Shown here in pieces: positions 42,301-52,139 of a stretch of DNA of 64,000 nucleotides. The position numbers and the translations under genes were made by a program. Within the stretch, counting starts at the first letter, position 1; every line of letters starts with the position of its first letter. Source of the DNA: Crossaster papposus (Eukaryota; Echinodermata; Asteroidea; Velatida; Solasteridae); contig JBAIAA010000598.1 of the NCBI GenBank assembly GCA_037893245.1, positions 124,001 through 188,000 on the forward strand, in the 5' to 3' direction. Below the pieces are notes generated by a model. It saw only the letters and a list, made by a program, of their open reading frames with translations. It did no database searches and was not told where the DNA came from.

Positions 42301-44899
42301 CACTGGGGTTTCTCAAACAACAATCAGATTATTGTCTTGGTCTTTATCTTTCCATTTCTTTTCAATTTTTAGTAGGTTAGCCAATTACATTTTTTAATAT
42401 TCACACCAAAAGAAACTCACCTCCCGAAATGTGATACTTCCCGAGCCTGCAAGCAGCCATTTTACAAATGGCATCCCTCCACGTTCTAGGGCAATTAGGA
42501 CCCATTTTTCAACCGTAATTTTGTCAAGTCTGCCATCAGATTGAAGCTCAAAAACCAGGGAGTTGATCCTATGCTATATTTACACAATCCCACCATTTCT
42601 TTCACCAAACGGCATCCGTTTTCAAAAGAAATTGTGGGGGCACATTTCATGCAAATGAGCTAGCGTAGAAATTCTCCTTACAATTAGGGTGGTGCACCCT
42701 ATAGGGTTGCACCTGCCTAATTCAAGTCCCATTGAAAACAGTGTAAAATCAACAATGTTCACGACCAAGTTTCTTGCACACCGACATCACTGGGGTTTCT
42801 CAAACAACAATCAGATTATTGTCTTGGTCTTTATCTTTCCATTTCTTTTCAATTTTTAGTAGGTTAGCCAATTACATTTTTTAATATTCACACCAAAAGA
42901 AACTCACCTCCCGAAATGTGATACTTCCCGAGCCTGCAAGCAGCCATTTTACAAATGGCATCCCTCCACGTTCTAGGGCAATTAGGACCCATTTTTCAAC
43001 CGTAATTTTGTCAAGTCTGCCATCAGATTGAAGCTCAAAAACCAGGGAGTTGATCCTATGCTATATTTACACAATCCCACCATTTCTTTCACCAAACGGC
43101 ATCCGTTTTCAAAAGAAATTGTGGGGGCACATTTCATGCAAATGAGCTAGCGTAGAAATTCTCCTTACAATTAGGGTGGTGCACCCTATAGGGTTGCACC
43201 TGCCTAATTCAAGTCCCATTGAAAACAGTGTAAAATCAACAATGTTCACGACCAAGTTTCTTGCACACCGACATCACTGGGGTTTCTCAAACAACAATCA
43301 GATTATTGTCTTGGTCTTTATCTTTCCATTTCTTTTCAATTTTTAGTAGGTTAGCCAATTACATTTTTTAATATTCACACCAAAAGAAACTCACCTCCCG
43401 AAATGTGATACTTCCCGAGCCTGCAAGCAGCCATTTTACAAATGGCATCCCTCCACGTTCTAGGGCAATTAGGACCCATTTTTCAACCGTAATTTTGTCA
43501 AGTCTGCCATCAGATTGAAGCTCAAAAACCAGGGAGTTGATCCTATGCTATATTTACACAATCCCACCATTTCTTTCACCAAACGGCATCCGTTTTCAAA
43601 AGAAATTGTGGGGGCACATTTCATGCAAATGAGCTAGCGTAGAAATTCTCCTTACAATTAGGGTGGTGCACCCTATAGGGTTGCACCTGCCTAATTCAAG
43701 TCCCATTGAAAACAGTGTAAAATCAACAATGTTCACGACCAAGTTTCTTGCACACCGACATCACTGGGGTTTCTCAAACAACAATCAGATTATTGTCTTG
43801 GTCTTTATCTTTCCATTTCTTTTCAATTTTTAGTAGGTTAGCCAATTACATTTTTTAATATTCACACCAAAAGAAACTCACCTCCCGAAATGTGATACTT
43901 CCCGAGCCTGCAAGCAGCCATTTTACAAATGGCATCCCTCCACGTTCTAGGGCAATTAGGACCCATTTTTCAACCGTAATTTTGTCAAGTCTGCCATCAG
44001 ATTGAAGCTCAAAAACCAGGGAGTTGATCCTATGCTATATTTACACAATCCCACCATTTCTTTCACCAAACGGCATCCGTTTTCAAAAGAAATTGTGGGG
44101 GCACATTTCATGCAAATGAGCTAGCGTAGAAATTCTCCTTACAATTAGGGTGGTGCACCCTATAGGGTTGCACCTGCCTAATTCAAGTCCCATTGAAAAC
44201 AGTGTAAAATCAACAATGTTCACGACCAAGTTTCTTGCACACCGACATCACTGGGGTTTCTCAAACAACAATCAGATTATTGTCTTGGTCTTTATCTTTC
44301 CATTTCTTTTCAATTTTTAGTAGGTTAGCCAATTACATTTTTTAATATTCACACCAAAAGAAACTCACCTCCCGAAATGTGATACTTCCCGAGCCTGCAA
44401 GCAGCCATTTTACAAATGGCATCCCTCCACGTTCTAGGGCAATTAGGACCCATTTTTCAACCGTAATTTTGTCAAGTCTGCCATCAGATTGAAGCTCAAA
44501 AACCAGGGAGTTGATCCTATGCTATATTTACACAATCCCACCATTTCTTTCACCAAACGGCATCCGTTTTCAAAAGAAATTGTGGGGGCACATTTCATGC
44601 AAATGAGCTAGCGTAGAAATTCTCCTTAAAATTAGGGTGGTGCACCCTATAGGGTTGCACCTGCCTAATTCAAGTCCCATTGAAAACAGTGTAAAATCAA
44701 CAATGTTCACGACCAAGTTTCTTGCACACCGACATCACTGGGGTTTCTCAAACAACAATCAGATTATTGTCTTGGTCTTTATCTTTCCATTTCTTTTCAA
44801 TTTTTAGTAGGTTAGCCAATTACATTTTTTAATATTCACACCAAAAGAAACTCACCTCCCGAAATGTGATACTTCCCGAGCCTGCAAGCAGCCATTTTA

Positions 44900-45126
44900 A
44901 AAGGAAAAGAAAAGTAAAGTTTGCAATTTTTTTAATCCACAATACCAAGGATTCCAACAAATTTACATAGGGCCTAATGCTGATATACCACCTTCAATAA
45001 CCTGTAAATTAATAAGAAAAAAGTACAAATTTCATATAATCTTAATTATTTGTTAATAAATGTCGGCCATAGACAATTTAATTCTTTGGAAAATACTGAC
45101 TGGCATTTAATGGGCCAATTACCTAC
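44900..45126. other. Junction between satellite array and transposase fragment
   Basis: AT-rich sequence that begins where satellite similarity stops. The right part is the start of an intron (GTAGGT donor on the minus strand at 45121-45126) that follows the last visible transposase exon. I see no further exon here and no satellite similarity. Nothing else is recognisable. Confidence 0.7.
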
Positions 45127-45351
45127 CTTGAATCTTACAATGCCGGCACGCATTGATAAGTGACCCTGGTGCAGCAGTCTTCAGCACCTTTGATGCACCT
45201 GGGTTGTCAAAGACGCCCATCACAACTCTTGCCTTCAGCGTAAACCAAGCTCCTGTGCTACCATCAAAGCATGGAACCCCTGACTCCAGTTGCTGTAGTT
45301 CATCGACCAATGGGGCCATGTATGGATTCATATCCAGTGGCCCACTTGGTC
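45127..45351 (-). CDS. Transposase exon 4 (last visible): MAPLVDEL to CRHC
   Basis: Starts after acceptor TTATACAG and ends with KIQ plus one base before donor GTAGGT. Encodes PSGPLDMNPYMAPLVDEL, GVPCFDGSTG, FTLKARVVMG, VFDNPGASKV and NACRHC. The strong donor shows that further exons once followed, but none fit before the satellite at 44899. Confidence 0.88.
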
Positions 45352-45629
45352 CTGTATAATACATGTAAGAAGAAAAAAGATGTACATGGTTTAATAGCTA
45401 TAGTTACCCTATAGGTAAAACTGTACTATGTGGTATCACATTTCTCTTTTGATCGCATGATTCCTAACTTCTAGACAACACACTTTAAACAAAACGTTTG
45501 CAAGTGATTACTTATGATGAATAGTCACAAGGGTCAAAAGGATCACCATACTACCATACATAATTATGACATTTTGTTATTTAGTATGATTGATCGGTAG
45601 GTTGCAATTCCAACATGCCCAGTCATTAC

Positions 45630-45806
45630 CTGGTACAATAGATGAGAGCAGCATTTTTCCAATCTTGTCTCTTGAATTCTTGCTGAAGTTAAGGCATTTC
45701 AACAACACTGGGCACATGGAATACTGGACCTTCTGATGATTGAAGGGGTCAAAACCATCGGCACTTAGGGCAAATGTTAGGCATCTGCTATCCCCGAAAA
45801 CGCCAT
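45630..45806 (-). CDS. Transposase exon 3: ALSADGFDPF segment
   Basis: Starts after acceptor TTTACAG and ends before donor GTAATG. Encodes GVFGDSRCLTF, ALSADGFDPFNHQKVQYSM, CPVLLKCLNF and MLLSSIVPG. The DGF.PF...YSM.PV order is the most diagnostic part of the family. Phase is 2 nt at the start and 1 nt at the end, matching both neighbours. Confidence 0.88.
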
Positions 45807-45896
45807 CTGTAAAGGGAAAAGAAAATTACATGCACATAAATGATGAGCTTGAGCAAAATCAGTATGCAAAAACAATCGACTATCTTTCAATGTATT

Positions 45897-46092
45897 TTAT
45901 AGTAAATATCGTTTAACTGACCTATCCTAAGTTTTACAATCATGGATGGCGAAAAAGGCACGAAAAACAACGTTTGTTTTCTTATGTTATTTCGGTTTTT
46001 TCGCGATCGCCGACCGACGATCGCAAAATTTTCTTTATAAAATTATATTTTTTAAGAATAATTACAGGATATCTAACGCAATTACCTTTAAT
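45897..46092 (+). mobile_element. TATAGTAAA element, internally deleted copy
   Basis: Begins TATAGTAAATATCGTTTAAC and ends ATTACCTTTAAT. It shares its left part with copies at 46971-47288 (minus) and 63311-63629 (plus) but lacks most of the middle and right. It lies in the intron between transposase exons 2 and 3. No coding sequence is seen. Confidence 0.65.
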
Positions 46093-46299
46093 ACAAACCT
46101 TGTGGTACAAAATTATCTAGAATTTTTTCCCAATTTGTATTTTGTTTTACTTTCATGAATACCTAAAAGTTTAACCATTCCTATTGGTAAAGACCAACAC
46201 ATGGCACTTTGCCCCGGATTTATTATTAACATTTTTGCACTTTGAAATGTTTGCACTTTAGTTACATCCTTTGAAAATATAAAAAGTGTTGTCTAATAC

Positions 46300-46484
46300 C
46301 TTTGTGGTACATCTTCTTCCACGCAGGTGACATATGAATGTCATTTATTGGATTTTGTTCAGGTACTGACTGATGTTCCTGCAGGCTGCTAGCTATAGCA
46401 GACATCCCAAACCATCTTCGCAATCGGGGAATGAGCGGCAAATAAGCAAAGGCTTTTGGGGGCTTTTGCGTTCCATCCTGATAT
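46300..46484 (-). CDS. Transposase exon 2: LPLIPRLRRWF segment
   Basis: Starts after acceptor TTGCATCATTAG and ends before donor GTATTA. Encodes YQDGTQKPPKAFAYLPLI, PRLRRWF, AIASSLQEH and AWKKMYHK. The LIPRL block followed by an AWK motif is typical of tnp2-type transposases. The first base completes the Arg codon begun in exon 1, and the last G begins the Asp codon of the next exon. Confidence 0.85.
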
Positions 46485-46970
46485 CTAATGATGCAAAAGG
46501 AAACAATGAAAATGATGCAGGCAATATAAGGTAGCAATCGGGTATTCGAACCCTCCAATTATTTGCCACAACCAAAAGTTAATTGTCACACTGGGATACA
46601 GAAATCTGGGTCATTTCATGCCGAATCCTCCAATGTGTTAACACCTCACCTGTTTTAATTAGTTTTATTTGTTGTATATTGTTTATTTTGAGTTAAAAAT
46701 GAAAGTTTTTAAGTGTTAGCAGCATCAGGCAAATCATTTTTGTGCTACAGGTATATTCCATTTTACCCCAAATTGGTATGGCCGTCGATATTCAAAGATC
46801 ATACCACCCTAACCTGTTGACCCATCCTCCATGGTTGACCAAACTTTTCGATTTTGATTTCTTTGGAAAGGCAACATAAAACTATTAAAATTTTGGGAAA
46901 AAATATGTCCTAGCAATTTGACCTACGATGCCCTTTGACCTTGTGTAACCTTAAATGGAATGGATAAAAT

Positions 46971-47288
46971 TATAGTAAAGGTTGGATACACCATTTGCAG
47001 ATATCGAAAAAATTTATGACCAAATTATTCAGAAATATTTTACTTATTTGAAAGTAAATAATGATTCTAGGCATCCAGCAAAATGATTTCGCTCGATTTT
47101 CTGTAATTATTCTGAAAAGTAGAATTGTATAACAAAAACTTTGCGATCGCCGTCTGGCAATTGCGAAAAAACGAAAATAACGTAATAACTGCTTGACACC
47201 GGTTAAAAACAAACGCTGTTTTTCATTCTTTTCTCTGCATCAATGACTGTAAAACTGTGGACAGGTCAGTTAAACAGTATTTACTATA
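46971..47288 (-). mobile_element. TATAGTAAA element, fullest copy, with terminal inverted repeats
   Basis: The ends TATAGTAAA and TTTACTATA are exact inverted repeats about 318 bp apart. The body is similar to the copy at 63311-63629, including GATATCTGCAAATGGTGTAT and TTTAACTGACCTGT blocks. It lies in the intron between transposase exons 1 and 2. Short length, no ORF and terminal inverted repeats indicate a non-autonomous DNA element. Confidence 0.7.
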
Positions 47289-47822
47289 GAATACAACCCC
47301 CTAAAGCCACCCATTCAAGCTAATTCAAGAAATTACCAATGGTGTATCCTACCTTTAAAACCCACTAGTTACAATATATCCAAAAATTTAACCCTTTGCA
47401 CTCAGCCCCGCGCTACATTTGACTTTTTAGTCCCTTAAATTTAAAGCTCTGTGGGTCCAAATATTCCCAAACAATATAGCCCTATTTGTAAGCTTTCATT
47501 TGATACATTATATGGGATTTGTACACTGCAAATCATGTATACAAACTAGCAACACGTACAAAATCTTGAGTTTAAATAGTTAATAAAAAATAATAGCCTT
47601 TATTGGGGGTTTGCTTCCTTCTAACTCATGTCAAAGTTGGCAAAATGTAATTTTCCTTTGAACATGTATAATCAATGCAAACAGTATTTTATAGACGGAG
47701 TCTTCATTGCATTACAACTGCATTTATGTCATGTTAATTTGTACACAATGGCAACATTGGCTAGGATTTACAAGAGAATCGACAAATTATATATTGTAAC
47801 ATTATAAAATTAATAAACCTAC
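47289..47822. other. AT-rich intron sequence, no gene seen
   Basis: Rest of the intron between transposase exons 1 and 2. Around 47330-47367 there is a second copy of the right end of the TATAGTAAA element (AATGGTGTATCCTACCTTTAA). Nothing else is recognisable. Confidence 0.5.
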
Positions 47823-47980
47823 CTGGGTGCAGAACACCGAGGGCAGTCCAGACTATCTTTGAAGGGACCATCAAACACAACATGGTCTTTTGGGCACACG
47901 TCATAAGTTGTAACTGGAATAAGAAATTCCGCTACAAGCTTCTTTGCAGCAATGTAAGTTTCTGGTAGACCATTTCCACA
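47823..47980 (-). CDS. Transposase exon 1 (partial): LPETYIAAKK and Cys-pair region
   Basis: Opens after an acceptor AG (AAATTGTAG) with CGNGLPETY and ends CCRCSAPR-like as DCPRCSAPR before donor GTAGGT. An in-frame TAG just upstream marks the exon limit. An alternative acceptor (TCTACCAG) would start the exon at 47961 in the same frame. The arrangement YDVC...DCPRC matches the Cys-rich segment before the tnp2 core. Confidence 0.75.
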
Positions 47981-48119
47981 CTACAATTTAGACGTATAGC
48001 CAAATGTGGTTTCTTACACGTCCGGTCAGGTAGCCGCCGGCGACAAAAAAATAGATAATGACGCGATACAAGCAGCGTAGCTATGACGACGCAACAATTC
48101 AAATTCTAACGGCTCTTAC

Positions 48120-48165
48120 CCAAAAATAGCACAATGACTACAATGACCGTGATAGTCTTAGGCAT
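48120..48165 (-). CDS. Possible short first exon with hydrophobic start (low confidence)
   Basis: An ATG at 48163-48165 (minus) opens MPKTITVIVVIVLFL and is followed after one more base by a strong donor, GTAAGAG. Joined to the alternative acceptor at 47961, its reading phase continues exactly into ETYIAAKK of the transposase. The peptide would be a membrane or signal segment, odd for a nuclear transposase. It may be the start of another transcript or a coincidence. Confidence 0.25.
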
Positions 48166-48976
48166 TTCGTCTGGTGTTGACCTTTGCTAATGTGAGTTTT
48201 ATTTTATAAATACCTAGAAACACTCGAACATCGCGAACGTTAAGCAATTCCTCCAGTTTTTGGTCACGTGACATTAACGGCTAAATAATAAATGAAAAAT
48301 CACAAATAGTCAGAAATATTTGGTCTGGGAACCAGACTATAATAATCGAACACTACATTAAACTTAGTGCGCATGCGGGGGCGAGTAGCTATTTGAGCTA
48401 TGCTTGGAATGTCCTCGGAATTTTCCGGGTTCACGTGATCGATGCGCCAAGACCAAGTTAGAGGAAAAGATCCAGGAATCTGGCGATAATTAAGGGCGCC
48501 CTCAATAAGCCCAGATAATACGGACGGCGCGCCGCGGAACAAATGAACAGGCTAGCTTGGTCTTGACCAAGACTATAGGCGAGGTTACTCAAGCTAATCA
48601 AAAGTGCGTTCGTGCCTGTGTGCCTGTACTTGCACAGTACAATGTACGCTATACGTGTGTTCACACACCTCTATCTCCCCCCGGCCCGCGCGCGCGCGCG
48701 CCGGCGATAGGGCGCTAGCAGGGGAGCAGCAGCCGGCCGGCGGGAACCACGGAAAAGTCCTAATTTTGGCGAAATATCGATGCGCTATAATAAATGAACC
48801 TGCATGTCGAGTTTGAGACGGATTGCTTTTCCTGGATATAGAAAAAAATTCGCGTGAAAAAAGATATCCATTTTAAAAATGAATTGTAACCTCGAGTTGA
48901 ATGACAATCTTTTGACTTTTTGTATTGTATTATTACAGTTTACTTCCTCTTTGGTCAATATCAAATATGTTTTGTA
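48166..48976. other. GC-rich stretch with CG repeat, no gene assigned
   Basis: AT-rich to about 48360, then clearly GC- and CpG-rich to about 48780. It includes seven CG dinucleotides in a row at 48687-48700 and CTTGGTC-TT-GACCAAG near 48557. It lies upstream of the minus-strand transposase and could hold a promoter, but no TATA box or clear start was identified. Confidence 0.35.
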
Positions 48977-48977
48977 T

Positions 48978-49047
48978 GTGTTGTCGGTGCTGTGCGTGTT
49001 GTCGGTTATAGTATGACCCCCGACAACATGCACAGCACCGACAACAC
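48978..49047. repeat. Long near-perfect hairpin, 28-bp arms
   Basis: 48978-49005 and 49020-49047 are inverted repeats with one mismatch in 28 bp around a 14-nt loop. Within each arm GTGTTGTCGG occurs twice around TGCTGTGC. The structure has no coding content and could be a small palindromic element or a hairpin RNA gene. Confidence 0.8.
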
Positions 49048-49133
49048 TTTCATTCCATAACATATTCTACATTGACAAATGACAAAAGAAAGAGTTACAG
49101 AACTATAATAACATAAAGCGTGTTCGAATGTGT

Positions 49134-49436
49134 GGCCTTGAGGTTACTTGGGGTTTTACCCCTGCAGGAATATGGAGGATTCAGGTTATCAGGCTGAATG
49201 TGACACACAAGGATTTTGCAGGATTGAGGTCACTTGGAGTTTGATGCATCGCAGGATTTTGCAGGATTGAGGTTACTTGGGTTTTTACTGACTGCAGCCA
49301 GGGCAAGACTGCAGGATTTTGCAGGATACAGGCTGTATGGTCACCAGTGACCAATATTGGAGGATTTTGCAGGATTCAGGTTACTTGGAGTTTTAACAAT
49401 TTAGGAATTGGAGGATTTTGCAGGATTCAGGTTATG
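49134..49436. repeat. Degenerate minisatellite built on AGGATTTTGCAGGATT
   Basis: AGGATTTTGCAGGA starts at 49210, 49253, 49313, 49361 and 49412, usually followed by a GAGGTTACTTGG or CAGGTTACTTGG variant. The spacing varies from 43 to 60 bp, so this is an old, irregular array. Confidence 0.75.
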
Positions 49437-49843
49437 TGTAAGTAAAAATGGGTAGGGAGTTAGGGTTAACGAAACGTATCCTAAAATGTTTAAAAAGCAC
49501 GCAGTGCATCAAGCTGATAGCACAATAATAAAGCCGTCTTTTTGTTTAAACGTGAGCTATTTTATTTGTGGAATACAAAGGCAGCCGGCGCCACACTCTT
49601 TTCCACGTGACCCGCCTGTCGCAAGATGCAATTTTCAGTCGTCTTTTGTTGATAGTGCCGCAAAGGTGAGGTCTGGTTACTTCTGATGACATCTTTATAA
49701 AAAACTGAGGTTCTTTTATGTTTGGTTTTTGTTTATGTTCGAAATCGATTCCGAGTGAAATCACGATTCCCAGACTGAATTAGAATTGATTCAAACATTG
49801 CTGGATTTGCCACATCCCTGTCCAAGTGAGGCTTCTAACCCAC
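49437..49843. other. No gene seen
   Basis: Mixed-composition sequence between the minisatellite and the last visible coiled-coil exon. It contains one telomere-like GTTAGGGTTAAC near 49459. The next exon of the coiled-coil gene should lie here, but I could not find it. Confidence 0.4.
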
Positions 49844-50038
49844 CTGGTGTTGCTGCTGCAGTTTCTCTTCCCTCTCGGCCAGGTTGGCGGCTGACAGCGA
49901 GCCCGAGTTGGACACCAGCTCTAGGAACTCCTTCTGCTGAGCCTCAATCAGGGCGTCACGCTCCTTCTGGCAGAGCTCGGCCATCTTGGATCGGGCGTTG
50001 GCGACATCTGCCTCCTTCTCCCGATCCATTTGATCCTC
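49844..50038 (-). pseudogene. Coiled-coil gene block 8 (intact exon, 65 codons)
   Basis: Acceptor TTCTATTCAG and donor GTGGGT, phase 0, no stops. It encodes EDQMDREKEADVANARSKM, LCQKERDALIEAQQKEFLEL, VSNSGSLSAANLAEREEKL and QQQHQ. Charged heptads predict a continuous helix. This is the best-preserved exon. The donor requires a downstream exon, which is not visible before the transposon. Confidence 0.75.
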
Positions 50039-50117
50039 CTGAATAGAACACCACCATTGAACACAAACAATATTAGAGAACATGCGTGGATTAGCTGGTG
50101 CGGGGGTAGACTTGGTG

Positions 50118-50207
50118 CCAAGTCGGTAATAGCGGTCCACTCGGTATATACAGGGGGGAGGTTGCGGTTGCCTCGTTCCCAATTTCGAAGTTAAATTACC
50201 GACTTGG
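50118..50207. mobile_element. Small element with 13-bp terminal inverted repeats
   Basis: CCAAGTCGGTAAT at 50118-50130 is exactly inverted at 50195-50207, with 64 bp between. There is no coding content and no evident target duplication, so the mobile-element call is tentative. Confidence 0.4.
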
Positions 50208-52094
50208 ACAATTCGTTTTCAGTTTTGTACACAACCTATGACAATCGCTAGCGAATTCTATGCGAGCACTCTGATTGGTTCAGATTCCAGAGGGATACAA
50301 ATTTATGAGCAGTTTTATACAGCATGTATTCTACGCTGCTTCGCGTATTGTACTGTTACCCGGTACCACTGATCTCTACAAACTGGATAATTCGAGCGTA
50401 CATTAATAGGATAGAGAGCCGTGAAACTTGTATTGCCTTCGCATTCGCAAGTTCGTGCATGCGTACCGTAGACCGTCGAGAGTGACACAGTGGCAGCAGC
50501 GATGGTGGGTAAAATTGCATTAAAATCCTTTGTAAATAATTAAATTTATTATATAAACTCGCAGACTGTACGATCAGTGAACTATCCGTGTAGAAAATGT
50601 CAGAACTACGGTTTTAAGTGAGATTTAGGAGAACATTGCTCTAGGCGAAAATGTTATTTTTGTTTTCAGCGGGATTTGTTCATTATTATTGTGGTCCTTT
50701 CTGAGAGAAAAACTTGAATATTTCGAAAGAACAGTAGAATCAGTTGGTCTAGGGTACCCTTTACAAAGGATTGAATTCCACAATACAGGTATTTTCAGAT
50801 CAATGTTGTACACATTCCCATAAGACTGTCCCGTTGACTTTGGTTCATGGTGGTAATTTGTGTACACAACATATTGTGTCATGAACTATTTGACGTGCAT
50901 AAATGTAATGTTCTGTAGAATTTTCCTAAAATCGCAATGGTCAGTTTTTTCTCTCACAATTCTGGAAGTGTAGAGCCACCTAATGTTGCAACATTATTCC
51001 CTTGGCATTTAATTTATACCTGTATATTTTCTTTCTTTGTACACTACAGCTAATTGGTTTACCCAAGTCCACTTCTTACTACTGAGATGTCAGGCTGTAC
51101 AGCTTATTAATACGGCTGCACAAGTCACAGGACGAACTGCTCCCATTAATATGACAGAGGGATAACAGATGACAGCGAATGTCAAAACTTATTTTGTTTA
51201 ACCATCAGTAAACTACGGAAGCTTAATTGACCAACTAAATTTTCCAAGATAAGCTATCTCGGTGTTCCACATTTTTTAGATGTGCTGTAAAAATATCGCA
51301 GAACTCTGCATCTTGGCATTTCATGTTTCAACAATATAAGTACAGATAATAAAACAGTCGCAACAGTCACAAAATTATCTTGGAAACATGGAAGTATACA
51401 TAATATTCTTTTGAGCTTTCGTATAGTGAATATGTGATTCATGAAAACCGACAAGTTTGGTTAAAATTGTATTGTTAATATTCAAAGCAAATTATACAGA
51501 TGTTAAAATGACATAGATTTACCCAGTCAGTGTTCTCCACAATCTATTTTAGCAGGGTAGCCTGCCCTGTGTAAATGTTACGCTGTTCTGCCATATTCTG
51601 AACATTCTTTTTATGCCGCCCTGTTTTGCTTTTCAATCACGGTTTTATACAAAACAGAAATTGTGTTGTACAAATCTTTAATATCGTGTTCATATTGCAC
51701 AAATATCTAGAAACACTCACAATTCGAAGTTAAAGCCGTACAGGGTGTCCTATCAAAATTTGGCCTGTGAAGAACGCTGCCAAATGTATCTTTGCATAGT
51801 ATGAACAATTATTATTCTAAAATGACATCGCAAGTTTTTATTTTTGGTTTTAAATTCATAGAAATTTTGTTTTCGTTTTATTATTTTGGTTTTATAACAT
51901 CAGTAAACAATGCATATTATGTAAGAATACGAATATTAATACTATGGCAGTAGTTATTACATGTTATCTGCAGTGTATCAATGCCAAATAAAAGCAAGCA
52001 AAATTTAATCCATTGTGTGACTTGTATGTCGTTAGTTACATGTGTGATTGGTATTTTTAATTGTGATTTATTTCAAGTTTCTCAAGTTCATAGT

Positions 52095-52139
52095 TTAAGC
52101 CATAGAGCTGTATCTTTATTATACAGCTCTATGGTTTAA
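52095..52139. repeat. Hairpin with 19-bp arms and 7-nt loop
   Basis: 52095-52113 pairs with 52121-52139 with a single mismatch (C/T) around loop CTTTATT. The core is CATAGAGCTGTAT paired with ATACAGCTCTATG. It is short for a microRNA precursor and may be a decayed palindromic element. Confidence 0.75.

Larger units (their letters stand above)
1..44899. repeat. Satellite array, 487-bp unit, 92 complete copies plus a 94-bp partial copy
   Basis: The sequence from position 1 recurs at 488, 975 and 1462 and then every 487 bp up to the last unit start at 44806. Only one position is out of register, caused by a single extra A near 9631. The last copy matches through 44899 (unit offset 94) and then diverges abruptly. 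All copies are head to tail on the same strand. By eye I find substitutions at 6956, 7133, 8272, 9885, 11398, 11517, 16697, 16874, 19625, 19744, 21257, 25991, 30374, 32945, 36841 and 44629, so identity between units is above 99.9 percent. No unit has an open frame of 60 codons or more. The unit is AT-rich and I do not recognise it as a named satellite. The array runs off the left edge, so its full size is unknown. Such uniformity implies recent amplification or strong homogenisation; an assembly artefact is possible. Confidence 0.99.
45127..47980 (-). pseudogene. EnSpm/CACTA transposase (tnp2-type, Transposase_21), 3'-truncated, four exons
   Basis: Exons at 47980-47823, 46484-46300, 45806-45630 and 45351-45127 have GT-AG borders and compatible phases, and give about 248 residues with no stop. 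Landmarks of the tnp2 family appear in order: LPETYIAAKK, a paired-Cys region (YDVC..., then CPRC), LPLIPRLRRWF, ALSADGFDPF, YSMCPV, a PGPSGPLDMNPYMAPLVDEL stretch, CFDGSTG and FTLKARVVMGVFDNPGA ending with CRHC. In this family these belong to the nuclear cut-and-paste transposase; the conserved Asp residues of DGF and VFD are candidate catalytic positions, which is an inference. Family members are much longer, and the C-terminal half is absent because the satellite starts 228 bp after the last exon. I found no convincing N-terminal exons. It is called a pseudogene because of truncation, not because of stops. Confidence in the family is high. Confidence 0.85.

Noticed and set aside
1..44899. 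CRISPR-like or other spacer-repeat array
   Set aside because: Units are contiguous and identical along their whole 487 bp, with no variable spacers. This is a eukaryotic satellite.
1..44899. rDNA, histone or other gene-repeat array
   Set aside because: The unit has no rRNA, 5S, snRNA or histone features and is too short for most of these. Only the exon-like frame is protein-like.
1..44899. CENP-B-box centromeric satellite
   Set aside because: I see no match to the conserved TTCG....CGGG core in the unit. A centromeric role is neither supported nor excluded.
45153..45359. Plus-strand open frame opposite transposase exon 4
   Set aside because: It is the antisense shadow of the recognised transposase exon.
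48300..48664. Open frames in the GC-rich patch
   Set aside because: No protein-like pattern, and they overlap in several frames as expected where stop codons are rare.
49452..49470. Telomeric repeat remnant (GTTAGGGTTAAC)
   Set aside because: A single partial match, not a tandem run.
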